The notes: a model not told the origin generated them from the sequence alone. A DNA stretch of 5,817 nt from JBDRLH01 sp043813215 (GCA_043813215.1 JBDRLH010000027.1:1-5817), one strand, 5' to 3'; positions 1-5,701 are shown, counted from the stretch's first letter. Numbers and translations: made by a program.

Positions 1-1
1 C

Positions 2-610
2 ACTTTTTATAAGAATATTTTACCGGAATTAGTCCAACGATTCGGCGCAGAATTTTTACTCCAAGGGACAAATTTGACTGATATTGAAGCCACTTTATCA
101 AACAGTAAAGCGCCACAGCACAATGTATTGGAGCAAATCGGCATCAATATTCCCGGATTAAAATTAGTTGAACCGTTAAAAGATCTTCGCAAGCCGAGTG
201 TCCGTGAAGTTGCCAAAGCCCTGGGATTACCGGAACTCATATCGAGCCGAATGCCTTTCCCCGGCCCCGCCTTGGCTGTTCGAATTGACGGCGAGGTTAC
301 TCCGACCAAAGTGGAGATAATCAGAAAAATTACTTCGATCGTGGAAGAGGAGCTGAAAAACATTGGCGCCTTCCAGTATTTTCCCATACTGGTTTCAGAT
401 AATGTTCCCAATGATAATCGGACCAAAATCGGATATGCCGTAGTTGTCAGATGCATTAATAGTATCGATGCCGTAATCGCCCAACCCACTAGAGTAGATT
501 GGGAAGTAATGTTGAAAGTGCGAGACAAGATTTATGATGAAGTCCCCATGATTTTTAGGGTCGCTTGGGATATATCCTCAAAACCACCCGCTTCGGTGGA
601 ATGGCAATAA
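2..610 (+). CDS. guaA: GMP synthase, C-terminal part (5' end outside window)
   Basis: This enzyme aminates XMP to GMP with ATP and glutamine or ammonia, the last step of guanine nucleotide synthesis in the cytoplasm. The frame is open from base 2, so the 202 visible residues are only the end of the ATP-pyrophosphatase domain and the XMP-binding/dimerisation domain. Recognisable pieces are AEFLLQGT, a KAPQHNV stretch where the family usually has KSHHN, RMPFPGPALAVR-x-x-GEVT, and the C-terminal DISSKPPASVEWQ (usual form DISGKPPATIEWE). The stop is TAA at 608-610. The shape around KLVEPLKDL and FQYFPIL resembles archaeal-type subunit B more than E. coli GuaA. The N-terminal glutaminase domain would lie upstream, so a fused or a stand-alone subunit cannot be told apart. 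The final Glu is Gln here. A hairpin terminator follows 20 nt after the stop, separating it from the heat-shock operon. Confidence 0.95.
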   Translation, partial: TFYKNILPELVQRFGAEFLLQGTNLTDIEATLSNSKAPQHNVLEQIGINIPGLKLVEPLKDLRKPSVREVAKALGLPELISSRMPFPGPALAVRIDGEVTPTKVEIIRKITSIVEEELKNIGAFQYFPILVSDNVPNDNRTKIGYAVVVRCINSIDAVIAQPTRVDWEVMLKVRDKIYDEVPMIFRVAWDISSKPPASVEWQ

Positions 611-625
611 GCTGCAAAATATTTT

Positions 626-668
626 AAAAAGGGTATTCTGGAAAGAATACCCCTATTTTATTTTTCAT
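626..668 (+). terminator. Rho-independent terminator of guaA
   Basis: A perfect 9-bp stem (631-639 GGGTATTCT with 644-652 AGAATACCC) closes a GGAA tetraloop. It is preceded by AAAAA and followed by a T-rich run (654-665). It lies just after the guaA stop and before the CIRCE promoter, so it should insulate the chaperone operon from guaA transcription. Confidence 0.85.
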
Positions 669-683
669 ATGCCAGTTTGCCGA

Positions 684-710
684 TTAGCACTCTTGGGTCT
701 TGACTGCTAA
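684..710 (+). promoter_or_regulatory. CIRCE operator (HrcA binding site)
   Basis: The left arm TTAGCACTC (684-692), a 9-nt spacer and the right arm GACTGCTAA (702-710) match the CIRCE consensus TTAGCACTC-N9-GAGTGCTAA. There is one mismatch, at the third base of the right arm. CIRCE is the known binding site of HrcA, whose gene starts 34 nt downstream, so autorepression of the operon is expected. The right arm overlaps the predicted -35 box, so bound repressor would block RNA polymerase. Confidence 0.95.
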
Positions 711-727
711 TCTGGGTATGCTAAAAT
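700..727 (+). promoter_or_regulatory. Promoter of the hrcA-grpE-dnaK-dnaJ operon
   Basis: TTGACT (700-705) and TAAAAT (722-727) are spaced by 16 nt. The bases TGC before the -10 give an extended -10 (TG-n). Transcription would start near 734, leaving a leader of only about ten bases before the hrcA ATG at 745. The -35 box sits inside the CIRCE spacer and right arm. This is a vegetative-type promoter controlled by repression, as known for class I heat-shock operons. Confidence 0.75.
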
Positions 728-744
728 GACTGGGTAGCAAAAAT

Positions 745-1455
745 ATGAAGACAAAATTAACCGAAAGGCAGGAGAAAATACTTGATGTGGCGGTGCGGGA
801 ATATGTGGCAAGTGCCGAACCAGTCAGTTCGCAGGAGCTTTTAAAAAAGCATGATTTCGGCGTGTCTCCGGCAACCATAAGAAATGAAATGCAAAAACTG
901 ACAGACAAAGGATTCTTGTCCCAGCCCCATACTTCGGCGGGCAGAGTGCCGACAGACAAAGGATACAGATTTTTTGTCAATAATTTATTGGCCAAGGAAA
1001 AACCTGATAATAAGTTGGCTTTGGTCGATTGGGGAGAAAATGAAACTGATGATACTTTTAAGTTTATACAAAATCTGACAAGACACCTGGCTGAAAAAAC
1101 CCGGGCTTTGGCTTTAAATTACGTTGAAGATGGGGATATTTTCTGGAAAGAGGGCTGGGAAGAAGTGTTGAGGGAGCCGGAATTTGAAGAAAGAGATAAT
1201 ATTATTGATTTTACCCGGCTTTTGGAAAATTTTGAGGAGCATATTGAAGACAAAAAGAAAGAACAGGGCCTCTCTGTGTATATAGGAGGAGAAAATACTT
1301 ATCCCAAAGCCAAAAATTTTACCATCATCTCTTCGCGCTACCATTTGCCAAGCGGAGAAAAAGGAGTCATTTCAATAATCGGGCCGAAAAGAATGGAATA
1401 TGATAAAAACATTAACTTGATTAATTCATTGATGAGATTATTAGATAATTTTTAA
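745..1455 (+). CDS. hrcA: Heat-inducible transcription repressor HrcA, compact form
   Basis: HrcA is the dimeric repressor that binds CIRCE and whose activity is thought to depend on chaperonin. The N-terminal winged helix-turn-helix is clear in residues 1-80, with SPATIRNEM in the recognition region and the signature QPHTSAGRVPTDKGYRFFV. Residues about 130-150 (WEEVLREPEF) and about 174-236 (VYIGGEN, then IISIIGP-like VISIIGPKRMEYD) match the C-terminal part of the family. At 236 residues it is about 100 shorter than the roughly 340-residue Firmicutes protein. The missing part is the middle, where the GAF-like dimerisation region lies. The reading frame is unbroken, so it looks like a natural short form rather than a damaged gene. 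No SD precedes the ATG, and the mRNA is predicted to be nearly leaderless. grpE starts 3 nt after the TAA. Confidence 0.95.
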   Translation: MKTKLTERQEKILDVAVREYVASAEPVSSQELLKKHDFGVSPATIRNEMQKLTDKGFLSQPHTSAGRVPTDKGYRFFVNNLLAKEKPDNKLALVDWGENETDDTFKFIQNLTRHLAEKTRALALNYVEDGDIFWKEGWEEVLREPEFEERDNIIDFTRLLENFEEHIEDKKKEQGLSVYIGGENTYPKAKNFTIISSRYHLPSGEKGVISIIGPKRMEYDKNINLINSLMRLLDNF

Positions 1456-1458
1456 TAT

Positions 1459-2004
1459 ATGAAAGAAGAAAATCAAAAACAAGCCGCCTCCTTGCCCACC
1501 GAAGCTTTAGCAAAGGAGGGCGCCAAAAGCTCCGGCGTGCCAAAGGAAGATTTACAGAAAAAAATTGAAGAGCTGGAAAAACAGAAGACCGAGTATTTAG
1601 CCAGCTGGCAAAGGGAAAGAGCGGATTTCCTGAATTATAAAAGGGAGGAAATGGAGAGAATTGGTCAATTGATAAATTACGCCAAGGAAGAATTGATTTT
1701 GGAAATTTTGCCTCTGATGGATAATTTTGAGATTATCTCCCAAAAATTGCCGGGGAATTTGCAGAAAGATGAAAGCATCAAGGGTCTGCTTCAGATAAAA
1801 ATCCAGTTCCAAGATTTTCTGAAAAGCTTGGGAATAGAGGAAATAAAGTCATTAGGCGAAAAGTTTGATCCAAGATTTCATGAAAATGTCGGCGAAATAG
1901 ATAATGGCGACCAGAAATCAGGGACCATTATCGAGGAAGTCCAAAAAGGCTACAGAATCAACGGCCGCTTAATGCGTCCGGCAAAAGTGAAAACAATAAA
2001 ATAA
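1459..2004 (+). CDS. grpE: Nucleotide exchange factor GrpE
   Basis: GrpE is the dimeric co-chaperone that releases ADP from DnaK. The 181 residues are close to the usual family length (about 180-200). Residues 1-30 are polar and probably disordered. About 31-95 form the long charged coiled-coil helix (KKIEELEKQKTEYLASWQRE onward, then the usual ILPLMDNFE). The C-terminal beta domain shows the family motifs FDPRFHENVGEI and IIEEVQKGYRINGRLMRPAKVK. The ATG is 3 nt after the hrcA stop with no SD, so translation probably depends on ribosomes finishing hrcA. Residues 13-28 contain PTEALAKEGAKSSGVP, encoded by a hairpin-forming stretch that may be a repeat insertion. The next gene, dnaK, lies 57 nt downstream. 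Confidence 0.95.
   Translation: MKEENQKQAASLPTEALAKEGAKSSGVPKEDLQKKIEELEKQKTEYLASWQRERADFLNYKREEMERIGQLINYAKEELILEILPLMDNFEIISQKLPGNLQKDESIKGLLQIKIQFQDFLKSLGIEEIKSLGEKFDPRFHENVGEIDNGDQKSGTIIEEVQKGYRINGRLMRPAKVKTIK
1487..1519 (+). repeat. Possible palindromic repeat inside the grpE 5' end
   Basis: CCTCCTT (1487-1493) pairs with AAGGAGG (1513-1519) across a 19-nt loop, in a stretch encoding SLPTEALAKEG of GrpE. The region is more GC-rich than its surroundings. Similar EALAKEG-encoding palindromes seem familiar from Patescibacteria genomes, but that is recall and only one copy is present here, so repeat status is uncertain. Confidence 0.3.
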
Positions 2005-2061
2005 AAAGTCGTAGAAATTTAAACAACTTAAACATTTATAATAATTTAAACAAATAAATAT
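2005..2061 (+). promoter_or_regulatory. AT-rich dnaK leader with 9-nt periodic repeats and a possible -10
   Basis: The gap between grpE and dnaK is almost free of G and has no SD before the dnaK ATG. TTTAAACAA occurs at 2018-2026 and 2045-2053, with a variant CTTAAACAT at 2027-2035, all in the same 9-nt register. A perfect TATAAT lies at 2037-2042, but no -35 is visible 16-18 nt upstream, so an internal dnaK promoter is only a weak possibility. An unstructured leader helping ribosome entry is another reading. Confidence 0.35.
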
Positions 2062-3975
2062 ATGTCAAAAGTACTAGGTATAGATCTGGGCACGTCTATT
2101 TCAAAAATGGCCACAATTATAAACGGCGAGCCAAAGTGCCTTGAAAACAGGGAGGGGTCGGTTTTGACGCCCTCTGTGGTGGCTTTGTCAAAAAACAACG
2201 AGAGAATTGTCGGTGTTCTTGCTGAACGCCAGGCAATCACCAACCCAAAAAACACCATTCATTCGGTCAAAAGATTTATCGGAAGAAGATTTTCCGACCC
2301 GGAAGTGCAAAAAGAATTAAAACTTCTGTCTTATGAGACGCGGGAAAGAAAAGACGGCGAGGTGGAAGTGAAAATGGGGGAGAAATGGTATACCTCGATT
2401 GAAATTTCTTCAATGATCCTTCAAAAATTAAAAGCCGATGCCGAGGAAAAATTGGGCGAGAAGGTGAATGAAGCGGTTATTACCTGCCCGGCAAATTTTG
2501 ACGATTCGCAGAGAAAGGCGACTATAGCCGCCGGCGAAATCGCCGGTTTGAAAGTAATGAGAATGATCAATGAGCCGACGGCCGCGGCTTTAGCTTACGG
2601 CTTTACCAAGAAATCAGACCAACAGATTGTTTGTTATGATTTTGGCGGCGGAACCTTTGATGCTTCTGTTTTAAATACCACTCCTGAGACAGTTGAAGTT
2701 TTGGCAACGGGCGGCGAGGCTCATTTGGGCGGACGGGATTTTGACCAGAGAATAATTAGCTGGATTGTTGATGAATTCAAAAAAAATGAAGGAATCGATT
2801 TGTCAAAAGATCCTTTGGCTCTGCAGAGATTAAAAGAATCGGCCGAAAAAGCCAAGATTGAATTGTCTTCGGCCATGGAAACAGAAATCAACTTGCCATT
2901 TATCACTTCAGGGGCAGAGGGTCCCAAGCACTTACTGCAAAAATTAAGCAGGGCAAAATTTGACGAGTTAACCGGAGATTTGGTTGAAAAGTCCATTGAC
3001 CGGGCAAAGAAAACTTTAGAAGAAACCAAACTTAGTAAAAATGATATTGAGGAAATTGTTTTAGTCGGCGGCACGACTTTAATTCCGGCCGTACGAAATG
3101 CCGTTAAAATATTTTTCGGAAAAGAGCCGAACAAATCAATCAATCCGGAAGAAGTGGTGGCCATTGGCGCTTCCATTGAGGCGGAAATTTTAAGAGCGCA
3201 AAAAGAAGGCAAAGCTCCCGAAGGCGACATAAAAAGCGTCTTACTTTTGGATGTTTTGCCGCTTTCATTGGGTATTGAGACAATGGGGGCCGTTAATACC
3301 ATCATGATCAATAAGAACACGACAATTCCCACAGCCAAGACCCAAATATTCTCAACGGCGGCTGACAGCCAGCCGGCGGTGGAAATCAATGTTTTGCAGG
3401 GAGAAAGGCCAATGGCTCAAGATAACAGGTCTGTCGGCAAATTCATTTTAGACGGAATTCCCCCCGCGCCCCGCGGTATTCCGCAGATTGAAGTGACGTT
3501 TGATGTTGATGCAAATGGAATTGTAACCGTTACTGCAAAAGATAAAGCCACAAGTAAAACTCAATCAATAAAAATTGAAGGGACAGTCGGGCTTTCAAAA
3601 GACGAAATAGAAAAAATGAAAAAAGAAGCTGAGATTCATGCCGAAGAAGATAAGAAAAAAAGGGAATCAATTGAGGCAAAAAATTATGCCGACAGCTTGA
3701 TTTATACTTCGGAAAAAACTTTAAAGGATGCCGGAGATAAAGTGCCGGTCCAGGCAAAAAAGGAAGTTGAGGAAAAAATAGAGGCCTTAAAGAAGGTAAA
3801 GGATGGTGATAATATAGACGATATTAAAAACAAAACCGCCGAGCTGTCGCAAACTATTCAGAAAATAGGGGAGCAAATGTATAAGCAAAGTCAAGGCCAG
3901 CCAGGCCAAGGGCCGCAGAATCCGGAAGATGGTCAGAATAAAGGACCTGAAGAAGGACAATGCAAAGAAAAATAA
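2062..3975 (+). CDS. dnaK: Molecular chaperone DnaK (Hsp70)
   Basis: DnaK is the ATP-dependent Hsp70 that binds exposed hydrophobic segments of client proteins in the cytoplasm. Its 637 residues match E. coli DnaK in length. The ATPase domain (about 1-385) shows GIDLGT at 6-11, Lys70, ITCPANFDDSQR (140-151), INEPTAAALAYG (169-180), DFGGGTFD (193-200) and LVGGTTLIPAV. The linker VLLLD is intact, followed by LPLSLGIE. The substrate-binding beta domain contains FSTAADSQPAVEINVLQGER and GIPPAPRGIPQIEVTFDVDANG. A helical lid follows, then a Gln/Gly/Pro-rich tail ending EEGQCKEK without an EEVD-like end. In the first phosphate loop the usual GTTNS reads GTSIS, while the other ATP-site motifs look normal. 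There is no SD at the ATG. dnaJ overlaps the stop codon by one base. Confidence 0.98.
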   Translation: MSKVLGIDLGTSISKMATIINGEPKCLENREGSVLTPSVVALSKNNERIVGVLAERQAITNPKNTIHSVKRFIGRRFSDPEVQKELKLLSYETRERKDGEVEVKMGEKWYTSIEISSMILQKLKADAEEKLGEKVNEAVITCPANFDDSQRKATIAAGEIAGLKVMRMINEPTAAALAYGFTKKSDQQIVCYDFGGGTFDASVLNTTPETVEVLATGGEAHLGGRDFDQRIISWIVDEFKKNEGIDLSKDPLALQRLKESAEKAKIELSSAMETEINLPFITSGAEGPKHLLQKLSRAKFDELTGDLVEKSIDRAKKTLEETKLSKNDIEEIVLVGGTTLIPAVRNAVKIFFGKEPNKSINPEEVVAIGASIEAEILRAQKEGKAPEGDIKSVLLLDVLPLSLGIETMGAVNTIMINKNTTIPTAKTQIFSTAADSQPAVEINVLQGERPMAQDNRSVGKFILDGIPPAPRGIPQIEVTFDVDANGIVTVTAKDKATSKTQSIKIEGTVGLSKDEIEKMKKEAEIHAEEDKKKRESIEAKNYADSLIYTSEKTLKDAGDKVPVQAKKEVEEKIEALKKVKDGDNIDDIKNKTAELSQTIQKIGEQMYKQSQGQPGQGPQNPEDGQNKGPEEGQCKEK

Positions 3976-5105
3976 TGAAAGATTATTATCAAATTTTGGG
4001 CGTGCAAAAAGGAGCGAGTCTTAGCGAGATAAAGAAGGCGTTTTATAAATTGGCGCATAAATATCATCCTGATAAGGGCGGAGATGCCGTAAAATTCAAA
4101 GAAATAAACGAAGCTTATCAGGTTTTGTCCGACGACAAAAAAAGAAAGCAGTATGACCGGTTTGGCACGACTTTTGACGGAGCCCAGGGCTTTCCCGGCC
4201 AAGGAGGCATGCCCAATTGGGGAGATTTTCAATGGTCTTGGGGTAGCGGGCAAAATCAAGATGGCCAAGATTTTGATTTTTCCTCTGAAGGCGTGGAATT
4301 CGGAGATTTGGGAGATATTTTCGGGGAAATGTTCGGTTTTGGCGGAGGCAGAGGAAGAAGAGCCAAAGATTTAAAAAGAGGTAAAGACGTTGAGGTTGAT
4401 TTGGAAATTAATTTGGAAGATATTTTGCGCGGCAAAGAAAAAAAATTCAGTTTGTATAAATATAACATCTGTATCAGGTGCCAGGGTTCAGGCGCCGAGC
4501 CCGGAACAAAAACAAAAGAATGTTTTTCTTGCCGAGGTGCGGGCCAGGTCCAGCAGATCAGAAAAACTGTTTTCGGATCTTTTACTCAGCTGGCTGTTTG
4601 TCCCGAATGCGGAGGAGAGGGATATAAACCCGAAAAGCCCTGCAATGTTTGCCGCGGAGAGGGTAGGATTAAAAACGAGGAAGAGATTAAAGTTTTTATA
4701 CCGGCCGGAGTTGACTCAAACCAGGTGATTAAGATGGAGCAAAAGGGTGAAGCCGGCAGAAAAGGCGGAAGAACGGGGGATTTGTATGTCAGAATCTATA
4801 TAAAAAAACATCCTGTTTTCCAAAGAAAAGGAGACGATTTATATACGTCCGCTCCCATTTTGATGACGCAGGCGGCTTTGGGAGATGAAATAGAAATTCC
4901 CACCCTAGACGCGACAAAAATTTTATTGACCATTCCGGCTGGCATTGAATCGGGAAAAGTTTTGAGGATCTCGGGTAAAGGCTTGCCGCATTTTCAAGGC
5001 CGCGGCACAGGAGACATGTATGTTTCTCTTCTGATAAAAATTCCCAAACACTTAAGCAAATCGCAAAAAGAAATTTTGGAAAAATTACGCGAAACAGGAT
5101 TGTAA
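3975..5105 (+). CDS. dnaJ: Chaperone protein DnaJ (Hsp40)
   Basis: DnaJ delivers clients to DnaK and stimulates its ATPase. From the ATG at 3975 it has 376 residues, typical of full-length class A DnaJ. The J domain (1-65) starts MKDYYQILGV and has HPD at 31-33. A Gly/Phe-rich region follows, with the DIFG element at 114-117. Four zinc-binding CxxCxGxG repeats begin at Cys166 (CIRCQGSG), Cys183 (CFSCRGAG), Cys209 (CPECGGEG) and Cys223 (CNVCRGEG). The C-terminal client-binding domains include HPVFQRKGDDLY and GDEIEIPTLDATKI. The start at 3975 is chosen because it gives the canonical J-domain beginning and overlaps the dnaK stop as TAATG, which implies translational coupling. An in-frame ATG at 3960 would add five residues and has AGAAGGA only 2 nt before it, too close to work well. 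All key residues are intact. Confidence 0.97.
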   Translation: MKDYYQILGVQKGASLSEIKKAFYKLAHKYHPDKGGDAVKFKEINEAYQVLSDDKKRKQYDRFGTTFDGAQGFPGQGGMPNWGDFQWSWGSGQNQDGQDFDFSSEGVEFGDLGDIFGEMFGFGGGRGRRAKDLKRGKDVEVDLEINLEDILRGKEKKFSLYKYNICIRCQGSGAEPGTKTKECFSCRGAGQVQQIRKTVFGSFTQLAVCPECGGEGYKPEKPCNVCRGEGRIKNEEEIKVFIPAGVDSNQVIKMEQKGEAGRKGGRTGDLYVRIYIKKHPVFQRKGDDLYTSAPILMTQAALGDEIEIPTLDATKILLTIPAGIESGKVLRISGKGLPHFQGRGTGDMYVSLLIKIPKHLSKSQKEILEKLRETGL

Positions 5106-5115
5106 AATTACTTAT

Positions 5116-5159
5116 CCTCAAAACAAAAACATCCCCCTATGGATGTTTTTGTTTTGAGG
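5116..5159. terminator. Bidirectional terminator between dnaJ and tRNA-Lys
   Basis: A perfect 19-bp inverted repeat (5116-5134 with 5141-5159) closes a 6-nt loop CCCTAT. Its inner part is GC-containing (CATCC/GGATG). The outer part is an A-rich arm facing a T-rich arm, so each strand reads as a hairpin followed by T-runs. It lies 10 nt after the dnaJ stop and directly touches the 3' end of the convergent tRNA gene, so it can end transcription from both sides. Confidence 0.85.
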
Positions 5160-5230
5160 TGCCCCCAGGAGGAATCGAACCTCCACTGGCTGCTTAAAAG
5201 GCAGCTACTCTGCCGTTGAGTTATGGGGGC
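5160..5230 (-). tRNA. tRNA-Lys (anticodon UUU)
   Basis: Read on the minus strand, the gene folds as a full cloverleaf. It has the acceptor GCCCCCA/TGGGGGC (7 bp), D stem ACTC/GAGT with loop AACGGCA, anticodon stem GCTGC/GCAGC with loop CTTTTAA (anticodon TTT), a 4-nt variable loop CAGT, and T stem GGAGG/CCTCC with loop TTCGATT. All stems are perfectly paired. The discriminator base is A (5160). The next three bases read CCT, so the CCA end is not encoded and must be added by the CCA-adding enzyme. The UUU anticodon can read both lysine codons. The terminator stem starts at the very next base. Confidence 0.95.
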
Positions 5231-5242
5231 CAAACAAATTTT

Positions 5243-5271
5243 ATATTAGCAAACTTTCTCCGATTTTACAA
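5243..5271 (-). promoter_or_regulatory. Probable promoter of tRNA-Lys
   Basis: On the minus strand TTGTAA (5271-5266) and TAATAT (5248-5243) are spaced by 17 nt. TGC precedes the -10, giving an extended -10 like that of the hrcA promoter. The start would fall near 5236, about 5 nt before the mature tRNA 5' end. The hexamers are imperfect (4 of 6 at the -10). Confidence 0.5.
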
Positions 5272-5280
5272 ACCAAATAC

Positions 5281-5309
5281 TTGACATAAAATTTCTTATA
5301 TACTATAAT
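5281..5309 (+). promoter_or_regulatory. Perfect consensus promoter P1 of the small downstream gene
   Basis: TTGACA (5281-5286) and TATAAT (5304-5309) with exactly 17 nt between them match the vegetative sigma-70/sigma-A consensus at every position. Transcription would start near 5316 and give a leader of about 74 nt before the TTG at 5390. It is the strongest promoter in the window by match to consensus. Confidence 0.88.
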
Positions 5310-5327
5310 ATAAATCAGTTTTCCACA

Positions 5328-5356
5328 TTGACTGAGCGATTGATTTTTAATAGTAT
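5328..5356 (+). promoter_or_regulatory. Possible second promoter P2 with overlapping dyad
   Basis: TTGACT (5328-5333) and TAGTAT (5351-5356) are spaced by 17 nt, 47 nt downstream of P1. The -10 lies at the centre of an imperfect 22-bp palindrome (5341-5362, arms TGATTT and AAATCA, 9 of 11 positions paired). This is where a repressor operator could sit. The region is AT-rich, so chance matches are possible. Confidence 0.4.
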
Positions 5357-5377
5357 AAATCATAAATAAAAAGATAG

Positions 5378-5384
5378 AAGGGGG
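5378..5384 (+). promoter_or_regulatory. Shine-Dalgarno site setting the TTG start at 5390
   Basis: AAGGGGG can pair with the usual 16S anti-SD over seven bases with one G-U wobble, and lies 5 nt before the TTG at 5390. It is the only convincing SD seen in the window and decides the start of the small gene. Confidence 0.75.
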
Positions 5385-5389
5385 CATAA

Positions 5390-5668
5390 TTGAAACTTGT
5401 AAGAACTGACATTTCTAAAGTTGTTGAAGACTTGATCGGGTTTGGAGTTTTAGTTGGCAATGTACTTCCGGAGTCGCCGCCCTCACTTCCATTTTCTACG
5501 ACCGTGAAAGATGTGAGGATTGAGGAAGATTCGATAACTCTTTTCCAGGAGGTCAGATTCCCGACCAAAAAATGTGTCAGTCTCTGGGACGAAGGCTGTG
5601 GACAGAGAGTATTGTTCGATCTTAATAGTAAGAGATTTTGGTCTTTCTGGCCTCCTATAGTACATTAA
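5390..5668 (+). CDS. Small protein of unknown function (92 aa, TTG start)
   Basis: I do not recognise this protein. It starts with TTG at 5390, 5 nt after a strong SD, behind a perfect consensus promoter, and ends at TAA 5666-5668. The 92 residues have no signal peptide or membrane segment that I can see. A helix-like beginning (TDISKVVEDLIGFGVLVGN) is followed by a probably beta-rich part with alternating hydrophobic and charged residues, two cysteines (KCVSLWDEGCGQ) and an aromatic end (RFWSFWPPIVH). Leucine is mostly CTT (5 of 9 codons), whereas the chaperone genes prefer TTG and TTA, so codon use differs from its neighbours. It stands alone, divergent from tRNA-Lys, and is followed by terminators. 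Placement next to a tRNA gene fits acquired DNA, but no integrase or attachment repeat is seen. The RNA itself could be the functional product; a protein is favoured because of the SD. Confidence 0.65.
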   Translation: MKLVRTDISKVVEDLIGFGVLVGNVLPESPPSLPFSTTVKDVRIEEDSITLFQEVRFPTKKCVSLWDEGCGQRVLFDLNSKRFWSFWPPIVH

Positions 5669-5701
5669 CAACTAAAATATAAAACATATTAGCAACACAG
5701 A

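Noticed and set aside
7..528. Open frame of 173 codons on the minus strand
   Set aside because: It is antisense to guaA, whose + frame carries clear family motifs to its end.
2005..2061. A second CIRCE before dnaK
   Set aside because: No TTAGCACTC or GAGTGCTAA arm is present there or before dnaJ. The only CIRCE is at 684-710.
2721..3389. Long open frame (222 codons) on the minus strand
   Set aside because: It lies fully inside dnaK, has no start signals of its own and is the mirror of a highly conserved coding frame.
3960..3974. Earlier in-frame ATG for dnaJ
   Set aside because: It would add MQRKI before the canonical MKDYY J-domain start, and the purine-rich site is only 2 nt away. The TAATG overlap at 3975 is the better start.
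5483..5671. Minus-strand open frame opposite the small gene
   Set aside because: It has no SD or promoter. The + strand frame has a consensus promoter, SD and terminators.
5686..5695. Second copy of the extended -10 sequence TTGCTAATAT on the minus strand (also at 5243-5252)
   Set aside because: No -35 is present at 16-18 nt, and the 10-nt identity is plausible by chance in AT-rich DNA. It is also unconvincing as an attachment-site repeat.
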